This document shows positions 1-14,348 of a stretch of 64,000 nt of DNA, piece by piece (position 1 is the first letter of the stretch; every line of letters begins with the position of its first letter). Below the pieces are notes generated by a model. The model made no database searches and had not been told where the DNA came from. It was given only the letters and a program-made list of their open reading frames with translations. Location of the stretch: NCBI RefSeq assembly GCF_963966145.1, contig NC_091048.1, forward strand, positions 18,972,001 to 19,036,000, in the 5' to 3' direction. Origin of the DNA: Tenebrio molitor (Eukaryota > Arthropoda > Insecta > Coleoptera > Tenebrionidae). A program made the translations under genes and the position numbers.

Positions 1-366
1 GGGAATTATGAAGCCGTAAAACCAACTTGTGTAAAAAAATGGTTAAAAGATAAAATTCGTTCTGGACAGCCAAAAGAGAATAGTACTACAGTAGTGGACG
101 ATATAGACGTAAAACCAACGTTGCCTACTCGAATAATAGTCTACGACGAGATGTTTCTCACTTCTCATGCAATCAGTGAAAAAATATTCCGGGCTGCCAA
201 CTTTCCAATGAGACATGGCGTACCACATGATTTGACCAATTCTCAAAAAACCAAGCTTTCAGATGTAACTAAAGAATTGTTCCAGCATCAACAAAATAGT
301 CCATTTCTTGAGCAAGTTCTTAGGGAGGACAAAAAGTGGATCTGTCGAACAATAGATGTGGTTTAA
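1..366 (+). pseudogene. mariner-like transposase, 5' part of a split relic
   Basis: The frame is open from the window edge to a TAA at 364-366. It contains RSGQPKE, then PHDLTNSQKTK and later FLEQVLREDKKWI. This is the usual mariner order of linker, a [W]VPHEL-like motif and the first catalytic region around GDEKWI. The glycine before the first Asp is replaced and stops follow at once, so the copy is dead. The frame appears to resume after position 9710, where PNTSQAKVMC and later ILYQNNAHQH resemble the middle of a mariner transposase and its second catalytic Asp region. I infer one mariner copy split by the 397-9710 structure. The assignment rests on motif order recognised by eye. Confidence 0.55.
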
Positions 367-396
367 AATAATGACTGAAAATTGATTCCCAAACTG

Positions 397-1290
397 GTAG
401 AACCTAATATGTATGTTACTTCTGGACCAGGACATTTGGCGTCTTAAAAAATAAGGCAGAATCCTACAAATTTAGCTGTTTATCCAAAAGCAAACAACCG
501 AAAAAGTCCTAAAACCCTTAATTTTTATTCACTCCAAAAGTACCCAAATATCTGTAGAGCACCAAAAGTAAACAACCGAAAAAGATCCAAAAAACTTACA
601 AAATGCCTTGTTTATAAACACCCCAAAACCCTAAAAAATCTAGCTGTTTTCCCAAAAGAAAACAACTAAAAAAGGTCAAAAACCCTTTAAAAAGGATTAA
701 CTTTTATGCATCCTAAAAGTACCAAATATCTGTAGACCACCAAAAATTGGGCACATGAAACCCTAAAAATCACCCAAAATCATCCAAAATTATCTCAAGA
801 GCACTCTGAAAAACTTTCAAAATCCGTTGTTTTTAGATTTTCCAAATGGCTTTGTATTTCTGAACCAGACCAATTGGCGCATGCAAAAAAAAAAGAAAAA
901 CAACACCAAATCAAAGAGGTATATTTAGCGCCTTACAAAACAAGGCAGAATCCTAAAAATTTATATGTTTTCCCAAAAGTTAACAACCGAAAAAGACATG
1001 AATCCTTCAAAAATCATAATTTTTTATGCGCCCAAAAAATACTCGAAAATCAGTAAACTGTTGAAAATCATCCAAAATCAAACATAATTAGGTACATTAA
1101 AAGCACCCAAAAAACCTTACAGCATTCCTTGTTTTTAGACACCCCAAAATGACTTTTTATTTCTAGACCAAGCTAATTGGCGCATGCAAAAAATTCACCG
1201 GTCGGAATGGCAAGCGGTAAAAATATTAAACAAATAAAAGCTCTTGTTTTAAGTACCCCAAAATGGCTATTTTAATTTCTGGACCAAGTA
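397..1290 (+). repeat. left inverted arm, internally repeated
   Basis: The arm consists of imperfect repeats of a roughly 200-300 bp module. Each module holds TCTGGACCA, AAGGCAGAATCCTA, a TTTAGCTGTTT block, CAACCGAAAAAG and CAAATATCTGTAGA. The module recurs about four times with small indels. The arm is the reverse complement of 8662-9710. No coding potential was seen. Confidence 0.8.
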
Positions 1291-1619
1291 TTACAATCTA
1301 TGATTATACATATTGTTAATATTACTTTAGTGTTCCTATACTTAGATACTATCTAAATACAGAAACTATATTAGTTAATACAAACCTGCCATCTAGCGAA
1401 AAATAATACAATCTGGTGAGACCAGCTGAGGACCGAAGGTCGATTAAAGCATTGCATCTCGGTAAACATAAGGCCCTTCAAAATTTTTTTGAATTTAGGG
1501 ATTCGTTTTGAAATTTTATTTTACAACTTGAAATTTTTATTTAAGAAAATATTCTATCCCTATGAAGAAGATTTTGCGCTTTATCAGGATTTGAACACGC
1601 AGTAAATGAATGTACATGT

Positions 1620-2097
1620 TTCAAGCGCGATTACAAGAGCCGTATGAGTTTCCAGAAAGTGCTGACATCTTGTCTTCAACTTCTGTCTACATAAATAGAG
1701 AATTTCCGAAACCAACGACCTCAATGTGTAATCAAAAAGACAAGAAAAATTCGAGGTAAGAAAATTTTCACATGCTAATGTAGCAGCAAGTTCGCTAATG
1801 CTATTTCATTATAGCTGCAAAGAAAGCCGACTACAAGAGCCGTGTGAGTTTCCAGAAAGTGCTAACATCTTCTCTTCAATTTCTGTCCACATAAATAGAG
1901 AATTTCCGAAAACAACGACCTCAATGTGTAATCAAGAAGACAAGGAAAATTCGAGGTATGACAATTTTGACAATGCTAATGTTGCGGCAAGTCCGCTAAT
2001 GTTATTTCATTCCAGTGCCAAGGAAGGTCGACTACAAGAGCTGTATAAGTTTCCAGAAAGTGCCCCGACTTCTTGTCTTCAACTTCTGTCTACATAA
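1620..2097 (+). pseudogene. tandem exon-like units with short introns
   Basis: Three copies of a roughly 195-bp unit lie head to tail. Each has a coding-like block of about 140 bp (RLQEP.EFPESA, then INREFPK and TSMCNQ.DK) followed by an AT-rich spacer. The spacers look like introns: 1756-1814 (GTAAGA...ATTATAG) and 1956-2015 (GTATGA...ATTCCAG). Splicing keeps the frame from unit to unit, because each block ends in phase 2 and the next restores a serine codon. The third unit has a small insertion after FPESA that shifts the frame, and it ends at a TAA at 2095-2097. The peptide is not recognised. Exon duplication inside a small, now decayed gene is the simplest reading. It lies inside the 9.3-kb structure and could be its cargo. 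Confidence 0.5.
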
Positions 2098-2887
2098 AAA
2101 TTATTATAATAATTGATTAATTTTGAATAAATTTACTTACCGTTCTAAAACACCAAAAATTACTTACCGTCGAGTTTATCGTTAGCAACGGGTAAACATA
2201 GCTTACCGTCTTGGAAACAGACGTGGTAAACAACCCAATAGAGTACAATTATAGTGTACATAACATTTGTATTTAGATTTATTTCTTAAAGATAAACACC
2301 CACGTAATACGCTCGATCGTGCAGCGCTTAAATTTAATAACGAATAACGCATTTTGACTTTTGAGCGTTTTTATTAAACAGAAGACGGTCGATGGTCTAT
2401 AAACATCTCTTAAAAATACGCTGAAACATCAAGTTTCTTATTTTAAGAAACCGAATTTACTATATAAAGCAACTTTTTCTGTTATAGAAATCGTTCTTTT
2501 TTTAACAGCACTTAATAATAAATTTTAGCTAATTTTTTAGTTGCATACCTAATTGAATATAAGACATGATATCACAACCTCATTCACATTCTAAGTAAAG
2601 TATCAAATAAATGGATAAATCGTCTCAAACATAGAACATCGTTCTATGTTCTATCTTATTCCATTTTATTTTGAATATTATTTTATATTTAATTCCCAAG
2701 ATCTATTAAATTTACCAAAATTAAATGAGTAAGTAACATATTTCAAGAAATGTAACTATCATATTAAAGAATGTTGAAATAAATGTATTTCACAAAAACA
2801 AACTATCTACATTAAAAAGTTTTATTACTTATCTGAAAGTCTTAATTCGAAATTTGACGTTGGCGCTTTACTTTGAACCCTGTCATC
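2098..2887. other. AT-rich stretch, nothing assignable
   Basis: No long reading frame, inverted repeat or known motif was seen here apart from low-complexity A/T runs. A short direct doubling of a GTTCTATGTTCTAT-like string occurs near 2640. Confidence 0.4.
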
Positions 2888-3374
2888 AGTGTTGCCAACC
2901 TAACCGATTGTCGGTTATTTTTAGCAGATTTTATAGAAGTTCCACCGAATTAAATTGAAAACCGACAACCGATTTTTTAACAGAATTAACTGAAATTTAA
3001 TTAAGAGAGCAGGTCATCGTCGTCCACCAATCAGCGCGCAATGGTGCGTTTTTGTTTGTTTTGAATAAAATAATTCCGATCGTTTTGAGGTTATGTTATT
3101 TATAAGCAATAGGTCAGGTCAGGTCAGGTTTTTATATTTTTAAGAGTTAGTTTATTTATGTTCGAAAATGTGTTCTTAAACGTTTTGTTCATAAATGGAA
3201 CTAATAAATTTAAAGTGATTAAAAAGTTAAAAATTAAATTAAAAAGTGATTTTCTTTGATAGTTTCGATACTTATACATATATTTTTTTTAGCAACATTT
3301 GACCGATTTATTTAAAAATAGGGGATATTGCCCCCACATTCAGCGGAGTTAATTTTTAAAAGTTGGCAACACTA
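2888..3374. mobile_element. short-TIR element with 9-bp target duplication
   Basis: CCTGTCATC occurs directly before 2888 and again directly after 3374. The element ends are AGTGTTGCCAAC and its reverse complement GTTGGCAACACT. The 487-bp interior has no coding frame and contains a TCAGG tract. Nine-base duplications are typical of Mutator-like elements, but no transposase is present to confirm this. Confidence 0.65.
3111..3129 (+). repeat. (TCAGG)n short tract
   Basis: Nearly four tandem copies of AGGTC, the same register as TCAGG, the telomeric repeat of Tribolium and many other beetles. Similar tracts occur at 5142 and 9892. Confidence 0.85.
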
Positions 3375-3689
3375 CCTGTCATCAGTGTACAGCACAGAAC
3401 ATCTAATATAACTATGTATAAGAACTGATTTCCCTGTGTTAAACGTTGGCAACGCAAAATGCAGCGACCCTGGTAGTGTAGTGGCAAACTAAATGACCGC
3501 GGGAAAAATTTGAATGCAACCGTCTTTGTACTGCTCCTTTTTGCAGGTACATATAAGTTTTTTTAGTTGTCGAGATATTAAAGCGAAAAAAGCAAATTTG
3601 GTTTAACAAAAACCAAATATACTTTTTCACTTTAAAATCTTAACAATTTTAATTTTAAAAGTAGGAAAATAAAATTAAATACAAATATA

Positions 3690-3920
3690 CCGGGTGATCA
3701 AAAAGGACTGTTTAAGTTGGCAGTACAATTAAGAAAATTTTATATTTTGGTTATTTATAACACTGCAACCGGGTATGTTTTGTTGGTTTATTTGACAAAT
3801 ATCTGATGTAGGTATAGCATTAACAACGACAAGCCATCAACAACCGAAAGTTACTCCTGTTATACGATTTAAAATACAATTCAGTGTCACCAACTTAAAC
3901 AGTCCTATTTGATCACCCCG
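3690..3920. mobile_element. MITE family A, copy 1
   Basis: Terminal inverted repeats of about 32 bp begin CCGGGTGATCA and contain GGACTGTTTAAGTTGG. TA flanks both ends. There is no coding frame. A second copy in the same orientation lies at 4583-4822. Confidence 0.8.
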
Positions 3921-4582
3921 TATTTATTAGTTATATATTGAACGAAAAACTGACACAAATAAGAAAAAAATATAACAAGATGAAATTCTAAAAATTCAAG
4001 AAAACAGACAAAAAAACAAAGTAACATTCACTTGATATTCCTCGAATACTGCGGAATACTTCTACTCGCGAATTTACGCTTATTTGTCAAAACTTCACTT
4101 TCACCTGTTCCACAATAATTATGGTCTTGAAGATGAAAACTAGAAATGCTGCCCATTATTTCACTATCTTGAGAATGTGAGGAAGGTTTTTGATCCAAAC
4201 CTTTGCAAACCGCGGTCAACAAATACAAAACCTTCATTTGCAGAATGGTTGTAAGGTTTTGGTATACAACCGGTGTTTAAACGATCCTTTCTTTCATTCA
4301 CAAAACTATTTGCGTGCTATTTGCCTCAAAATGATGCTCACAAATTTTCCACGTACCAGTTGTTGCATTCTGGATATTTACAAGAATACTTCTTTCGGCG
4401 AACAACTCCCATGACTTTGGTTTACACAGTTTACATATCAAGTATGGTACTAATCCGCACTAATCTAAACGAAAACTTTCGGGAAATTTACCAAGCGTCC
4501 TTGGCATAACCCAACACGAAACACACAAGATGGATGCTAGTTCGCAAACCCGCAAACTCACAAGAATCACTATTTACTACCA
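3921..4582. other. spacer between the two family A MITEs
   Basis: The minus strand holds broken short frames including WKICEHHFEA (near 4350). This faintly resembles the C-x2-H end of a THAP zinc finger, but stops and frame changes surround it. I do not assign a gene here. Confidence 0.2.
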
Positions 4583-4822
4583 CCGGGTGATCAAGAAGGA
4601 CTGTTTAAGTTGGCAGTACAATTAAGAACATTTTTTAATTCGGTTATTTATAACACTGCAACTGGATATGTTTTGTTGGTTTATTTTACAAATATCTGAT
4701 ATAGGTGTGGCATTAACAACGACAAGCCACCAACAACCGGAAGTTACTCCTGTTATACGATTTAACATACCAACTTAAACTTAAGTTGATACCAACTTAA
4801 ACAGTTCTTCTTGATCACCCCG
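4583..4822. mobile_element. MITE family A, copy 2
   Basis: It is about 90% similar by eye to 3690-3920, with the same terminal inverted repeats. Near the right end a short direct duplication of an ACTTAAAC-containing string has been added. The left flank is CA rather than TA. Confidence 0.75.
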
Positions 4823-5141
4823 TAGATGACAAGAATGACATTTGCCTGCGCGGTCTATTCAAAATTCTCCCCCTCTCTCCTCGCCCCGTGAGTGACACCC
4901 ACACTTTTCGCGCTGCCATTTTACCAATACCAGTTTCACCCCCCTGATAGTGTACAGTGTCATCGCCTGTGGTCAATGTTGCTGTCTATGGGATGGTCTG
5001 TGCTTGGTGTCAAACCCAACGAATTTGTGCAAAATTATCACTTAAAGGTAAACTTCTCATCTTTTGTTATTTAATTTGTATCGCGTACATTGGGATATCT
5101 TCTGACGTTATCTGTGTATTACATGAAACATGAAACTAAAT

Positions 5142-5157
5142 AGGTCAGGTCAGGTCA
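5142..5157 (+). repeat. (TCAGG)n short tract
   Basis: Three AGGTC units in tandem, matching the tracts at 3111 and 9892. Confidence 0.75.
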
Positions 5158-5602
5158 AGGTAGGTAAATTTGGCGGTAATTGTTCACTTTAACTACTTCT
5201 GGAATTTTCGCGTTTTTTCTGGCTAGACAGCCTCAGGGCGTCCTCCTAGATCGTTTCCCACCATTCAAACCTTGTGCAAATGAATTTTCCTTACCCTTTA
5301 GTTATACTAAGACATTGGCGCGACCTTGAAACACAACAAGAGAGAAAAAAAGGCCGGTGATTTAATGGAAAAAAACTAAATAAGACAAACGGTTCAACAA
5401 AAAATCTGTTTCTTGTGTCTCCTGAAGAATTCAATTTTCAGAGATGGGCCCTTTTTTGCAATGCAATTAAAGGTATTAAACCCTATGATGAGTTTTAATT
5501 TAAACCAATGTAATTTTATAAACACTTTCATGATCTTTACAAAAATAATAATTACACGTCTTTTTTAGGATATTGAATTTAAATTTCCTTAATTTTACAT
5601 AT

Positions 5603-7474
5603 AATGGCTGCTGTGGATATATTTAGAAAATCAACTAGATGTGCTCCCGTCCAGGTACGTTTTTCGCCTCTTTACAAGGAATGCTGCTAGCTGAATGACG
5701 TTTTGTTTTATATTGAGTATGTTTAAACCATAATAATTGGGTGTAATATTGATCACAGCCCCTAGTAGGATTGGAAAATCCTCCAACATGAATATGCCAA
5801 AGACATTTCTGGAAATAGTTGTGGATGAAAACGCAAACCCCATTTACAGTACAGTGAAAAAATCGTGTGAATTTCTGGAGAAAGCTAACCATCAGCTGAC
5901 AGCAAATTATAAACTTTTTAAAGAAAACCAGCTAAACATTTATATGAAAGAACACAATTTTTTCATAGAACATTGCGGACGTTACCCGGTAATTTATGTG
6001 AACTTTAAAGCAGATGAATGAAGTTATTTATTATGCTTTCTCTGAACACCAATACCTTTTGCATAGTGAACGGTTAAATAAAGAAGAGAAAACGTTATTT
6101 GCTTATTTATTCAACAAACTGCAATATGGAAAATTAAAAGAAGTTAAATTGCAAGGAGCCCTAAAAAAATTGTCGCAATTGCTGTACATCCACTTTGAAA
6201 ATAAACAAGCAATAATATTGATCGACGAATACGATAGTCCAATCGGTCAGGCACTATTGACGAAGGAAGCACCACTGGCTAAGATAATTACATTCATTGG
6301 TATGTTAATGTCTAATTTATTGAAGGATAATAATTTTGTGGATGGTGGTTTGATTAACGCTTGTGTACGACTGGCCGTAGTATTATCAGGCCATGCAAAC
6401 AATATCAAGCATCTGCAATATTTGGGTAACCATGAACTTTCTGCGTTTTATGGATTCACGGCTAGGGAAGTTAAAAGTCTTCTTAAACGTGTGGGAATGT
6501 TAGAGAGGTTCGATGAAGCTAAATATTGGTATAATGGCTATGTGTCCTCCGATCAAAATATAAAGATGTATAATGGCTGGTCTATTATAAACTTTATGCT
6601 GGAGAAAGTCGCACGAAAGCACTGGATTGAAACAGTTGACATGGCATGTTTGGAAAATGTATGTTCACTTGAACCAATCCGAAACCGAATTTTCGAAATG
6701 CTTCAGGATAATACAGTAAAGATTAAAAAAATTGATAAAATTCAGATCACACATATACTCGTACAACACTTACAGGATTTGATAAATGCACCTCTAGCTT
6801 CAACAGTAACTACTCGTAATAGCACAGTAGATTTATTTTTACAATTCATGAGTGATTATGGTTATTTTAATATGAGTGATACAAACTCCCATCGGTTGTT
6901 GAGCATACCTAATAAAGAAATTGGGGAAGAACTCGCACAGAAACTGTATACTGTATCATTCTTTATCAAGAATCATACATTTAATGGGAACAGAATTTCA
7001 GCATTCACGTAGGCACTGAAAAATTTACAACCAGAAAATAAACATGGCTTCCGCAATCTTGCCAAATGTGTTTGTAAATTGTTTTTTGAGATTCCATATC
7101 CATCGAATGAAGAGGAACTTCGTGCATCTTTAATTACTTTTGCAAGCGATCATCCCAACTTTGAAACCCACGCTGAGTTCTATGTTAGAAAGAACAGACA
7201 CCTCAGACTTGATATTTTAATAATCAGAAGTGATGGTGTTGCGATTATTTTAGAAGTAAAATGCTTCAGAGAATCGGCCATTAAAGCTCTTAACCAAATA
7301 CTAATAAACAAGTATTAACGTATATTAAGGAAACAAGAGTACAAACAGCGAGTTAAACAAAGAATATACATTGGTTTGCATATGAATAGAAATAAAAGTG
7401 TCAGCTTGTCTTATCTAACGAATAGCAAAAAAATTAATAATAGGCAGGATGTTTTTTATTCATACTCAAAATAA
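5603..7474 (+). pseudogene. AAA-ATPase-like / PD-(D/E)XK nuclease family protein, broken
   Basis: An ATG at 5603 opens MAAVDIFRKSTRCAPVQ, typical of the N-terminus of this family. VILITAPSRIGKSSNMNM near 5740 is the Walker A region and AIILIDEYDSPIG near 6205 the Walker B region. HARTKY-like family motifs follow as SAFYGFTAREV and YWYNGY. The C-terminal nuclease has LRLDILII and ILEVKCF (7200-7265), the D...ExK catalytic pattern. This order matches bacterial proteins with an AAA-ATPase-like domain followed by PD-(D/E)XK nuclease family 9. Damage includes loss of coherent frame between 5655 and 5735, a frame change near 6012, in-frame TAG at 7010 and in-frame TAA at 7316, after which QRIYIGLHMN still looks like family sequence up to 7474. 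It lies centrally inside the 9.3-kb structure. Origin by transfer from bacteria is an inference. Confidence 0.75.
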
Positions 7475-8276
7475 ACTGTTGAATTTACGCAGATCGTGTT
7501 TATAGGTTATCTAAGTTAGTGTAAATTACGAATTAGGTACCATTTTTAAATCTTTCACTCGTTTTTCAAATGAAGGAAATGTTTTTGTATTATTGTAATT
7601 AATTTGTTTGTTTCGATAGCAATAAATATATTGTTCAAATAAAAACACTGTTTCATTAGCAAACTGCATATTGCTTTTATCTTCCCAAATTAGATTAGGT
7701 AATAAATTGCACGATTTTGCACTATTAATATGTTCGATGGTTTTATTAAGCTGTCGTGAAAGAGGAGATGCTGTAAGAATAGATCGGATTGTAGTCGGAA
7801 CGAAAACGGGGAATGTTTTGCACTTTTTTTTATTAACTCTGTAAATATTGGGGTGTTGAAAACCGTGGGATTTGAATAAGAATTTACTAGGTTTTTAAAG
7901 TGTCTAATTGTCCTGGGCTAAACTAGGATATTATGAAAAAACAGATAAAGCTATCAGAATCCATGTAGACGAAGAAGACAAAGTATGGAAAAATAAGCAA
8001 TATTCATCAATGAATCTGGATTAAGGTATATTCTTTAATGGGGTAAAATATAAAATTTGGGGAAACCAGAATATGTTACAGATGTTAAGAGATTTTACCA
8101 AATTTTATTAGAAGACAAACTGGGTAATATAGTCAGAGATATATAGTTTTAATTTCTTTAATTTTTTGTTTAATATTTTTAATATAATTTTAAACCTATT
8201 CAAACAAGACTTTTGGTAATTTTTTTTATTTTACCAGTTATTATCCTGATCCATCAATGAAAACCATTTTGGGGTA
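7475..8276 (+). other. AT-rich stretch with faint Tc1-like catalytic remnant
   Basis: A short string near 8000 reads IFINESGLRYIL, then WGK, then IWGKPEYV in shifted frames. This loosely recalls the first catalytic block of Tc1 transposases (FSDES). A piece near 7845-7920 resembles the arm repeat at 8662-9710. Nothing intact is present. Confidence 0.25.
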
Positions 8277-8658
8277 CAGTTAATTTCAAAATTATAGAGT
8301 ACACCTAATTTTCTACAGTGTAAAATGCACTTACATTTTTTGTCAAAGATCAATGTCAATTTTGACAAACAAAATGCCTAATCTAATCGAATACGCGAAA
8401 GTTGTCATTCTTTCCAAATTAGAAGAAGGGTGGTCGATCCGGAGGATAGCCCAATCTTATAACATCGCGAAGAGCACCGTGTAGAGAGGATAAAACAAAC
8501 AATATTATGGTGCTCTAAAATATATGTTGCAAAACTTACCTAACCTATATAAAAACATGACGTCTACATTTCAAAAAGGCATCTTCACATCTGGAAAACA
8601 CTCTAATAAATCGACTTCTTGATTTTTGAGGTGTACTCGATAATTTTGAAATTAACTG
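8277..8658 (+). mobile_element. Tc1-like deletion derivative with HTH remnant
   Basis: Terminal inverted repeats of about 32 bp begin CAGTTAATTTCAAAATTAT, with TA on both sides (8275-8276 and 8659-8660). From 8371 the frame reads MPNLIEYAKVVILSKLEEG, then WSIRRIAQSYNIAKSTV. This is the N-terminal helix-turn-helix of a Tc1-type transposase, and it stops straight after. The catalytic part is deleted. It sits at the inner edge of the right arm of the 9.3-kb structure. Confidence 0.85.
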
Positions 8659-8661
8659 TAC

Positions 8662-9710
8662 CTATCTAAATTTTTTAAAGTGCTCTAACGTCCTGGTCCA
8701 GAAATAAAAATCCATTTTGAGGTCTCGAAAACCTGATAAATTTGAATAAGATTTTTGGCTCTTTTTCAATGATTTTTGCATGTGCCAATTGACTTGGTCC
8801 AGAAATAAAAAGCCATTTTGGAATGTCTAAAAACAACGGATTTTGTAAGGCTTTTTTGGGTGCTTTTAAAGGAATTACGTTTGATTTTGGATGATTTTCA
8901 ACGGTTTTCTGATGTGCCCAATTTCTGGTGGTCTACAGATTTTTGAGTATTTTTGGGGCGCATAAAAATTGATGTTTTTAGGTCTTTTTCGATTGTTTAC
9001 TTTTGGGAAAACAGCTAAATTTGTAAGATTCTACACTGTTTTTAAGACGTCAAATGTCCTGGTACCAACCCTCCTTGATTTGGTGTTGTTTTTCCTTTTT
9101 TTTGCATGCGCCAATTGGTCTGGTCCAGAAATACAAAGCCATTTGGAATGTCTAAAAACAACGGATTTTGAAAGTTTTTCAGAGTGCTCTTGAGATTATT
9201 TTGCATGATTTTGGGTGATTTTTAAGGTTTTTTCATGTGGCCAATTTTTCGTGGTCTACAGATATTTGGTACTTTTAGGGTGCATAAAAGTTAATCCTTT
9301 TTAAAGGGTTTTAGACCTTTTTTCAGTTGTTTTCTTTTGGGAAAACAGCTAAATTTTTAGGGTTCTGCCTTGTTTTTTAAGGCGCCAAATGTCCTGGTCC
9401 AGAAATAGAAAGCCATTTTGGGGTGTTTAAAAACAAGGCATTTTGTAAGTTTTTTAGATCTTTTTCGGTTGTTTACTTTTGGGAAAACGGCTAAATTTGT
9501 AGGATTCTACCCTGTTTTTCCATGTGCCCAATTTTTGGTGGTCTACAGATATTTGGGTACTTTTGGAGTGAATAAAAATTAATGCTTTTTGAAGGGTTTT
9601 AGACCTTTTTCGGTTGTTTGCTTTTGGACAAACAGCTAAATTTGTAGGATTCTGCCTTATTTTTTAAGACGTCAAATGTCCTGGTCCAGAAGTAACATAT
9701 TCGGTTCTAC
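8662..9710 (-). repeat. right inverted arm, internally repeated
   Basis: The arm is the reverse complement of the 397-1290 module array: CTTTTTCGGTTG, AAACAGCTAAAT, TAGGATTCTGCC, CCTGGTCCAGAA and the TCTACAGATAT block repeat about four times. The outermost 110 bp match the left arm best. Confidence 0.8.
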
Positions 9711-10382
9711 TCAAACCTAACACCAGTCAAGCTAAAGTGATGTGTTTGGTGGCTGATCGTACCTATAGTGGGAGATGGCGGAAAATGGTCAGGGATAGAT
9801 GACGTGCTGAACTGCAACAAGTACAGTAATGTCAACAAGAAATTACTCCCTAGGATTTAGGGATATTTGTTACTATTGCCATCAATTTGGTTAGGTCAGG
9901 TCAGGTCAAAACCATGTCAAAAATGTAAGGCAACGAATTCCTTGCAACAGTTGCAAACGGCTCATTTCTCGGCCAACTGACAAATGTTTTTTCGTTTCAC
10001 AATCAATTTTGGTTTCTGGCGGCATATTTAGTTGCACTTGCGCAAAAAATCTCTCAATTGATAGTAACCAACCTTAAGCATTCAAAATTACTTTTAAAAA
10101 TTCTAGTTACATACAACATTAAAAACATAATTTCCCTAAAATATCGAATCCTAAGGAGTAATTTCTTGTCGACATTAGTGTACAAACCGAACTTCGAAAA
10201 AATTCAAAAAAAGGACAATACTTTATCAGAATAACGCTCATCAACATATTGCGCAAAGATTACAAAGATAAATTGAAGAAGAACTGGACTAGAAAGTTCT
10301 GGTTCACTTACTACCAGGTGGCTTTTAATGAACGAAATTATTTTTGTTTGGTTGGCAACGCATTTACGATTTTATATTGGTA
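9711..10382 (+). pseudogene. mariner-like transposase, 3' part of the split relic
   Basis: Two coding-like pieces flank a MITE. Before it, PNTSQAKVMCLVADRT resembles the region upstream of the second catalytic Asp, where mariners usually read KVMLCVWWD. After it (10177-10330), ILYQNNAHQHIAQRLQR then IEEELD and VLVHLLPGGF follow the order of the catalytic LLQDNARPH block and the later HPPYSPDL block. Stops interrupt all of it. Position and reading direction match the fragment at 1-366, so I treat both as one element. Confidence 0.5.
9829..10175. mobile_element. TA-flanked MITE inside the mariner relic
   Basis: Inverted ends of about 30 bp (ATGTCAACAAGAAATTACTC) are flanked by TA at 9827-9828 and 10176-10177. 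The interior is non-coding and carries a TCAGG tract at 9892-9907. Confidence 0.8.
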
Positions 10383-10840
10383 CCATCGTGATCATAAAAA
10401 ACGACTACACTAGCATTGCTGCCGAACTGGGTGTTAGCACTAGCACTGTGTTACGGGCGGGTTTATTTTCACGGATTTGAAAATTTTAAATATTGAGGTT
10501 GACAAACTTTGACAAATCTCGGTACTATAGCGGACAAAAAATTTCGTCCACAAGTCTCATTCCACTCACGTATGCTCTAAAGCAGCCTTTAGGAACGAAT
10601 AACCTCACTTCACATGTTGACATATTGTATCCTTATGGGTCAGTAATAAATTTCAAACCGTATTTTGCAAACGTCAACCATAATGACAATAACGGTTAAA
10701 CTACACCCAATTTTTGTGAAATGACAGGAAATGGGTGGACGAAATTTTTTGGCCGCAATAGTACGTTCACTCAGCCAAATTTTCAGAAAATGTCAGTGGC
10801 GTCCCAAGTTAACTGTACTCGTTTTTTATGATCACGATGG
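10383..10840. mobile_element. TA-flanked TIR element with HTH-like remnant
   Basis: Inverted ends CCATCGTGATCATAAAAAAC lie between TA dinucleotides. A short plus-strand frame near the left end reads SIAAELGVSTSTVLR, a helix-turn-helix-like string. It is split by a second MITE at 10525-10761. Confidence 0.75.
10525..10761. mobile_element. nested TA-flanked MITE
   Basis: Inverted ends of 27 bp containing AAAAAATTTCGTCCAC, with TA at both boundaries. It lies wholly within 10383-10840, so it is the younger insertion. Confidence 0.75.

Positions 10841-14348
<3,508 letters not shown>

Larger units (their letters stand above)
397..9710. mobile_element. 9.3-kb structure with long inverted arms (candidate large transposon)
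   Basis: The left end at 397 (GTAGAACC, then TGTTACTTCTGGACCAGG) and the reverse complement of the right end at 9710 read almost the same for more than 110 bp. They stay recognisably similar over roughly 900-1000 bp, so the unit is bounded by long inverted arms. Mariner coding relics lie on both outer sides, which suggests insertion into a mariner copy. Flanking bases share only CAAAC, so the target duplication is not resolved. Contents are exon-like tandem repeats (1620-2097), MITEs, the ATPase/nuclease pseudogene (5603-7474) and a Tc1-like derivative (8277-8658). I cannot assign a superfamily. It could instead be two independent inverted copies of one repeat, though the matched outer ends argue against that. 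Confidence 0.5.

Noticed and set aside
4028..4560. Possible THAP gene on the minus strand
   Set aside because: Only WKICEHHFEA is suggestive; cysteine spacing is wrong and stops are frequent.
5603..7474. Bacterial contamination or a contig join as source of the ATPase/nuclease gene
   Set aside because: The gene has accumulated stops and lies among insect transposons on both sides, so it is an old resident.
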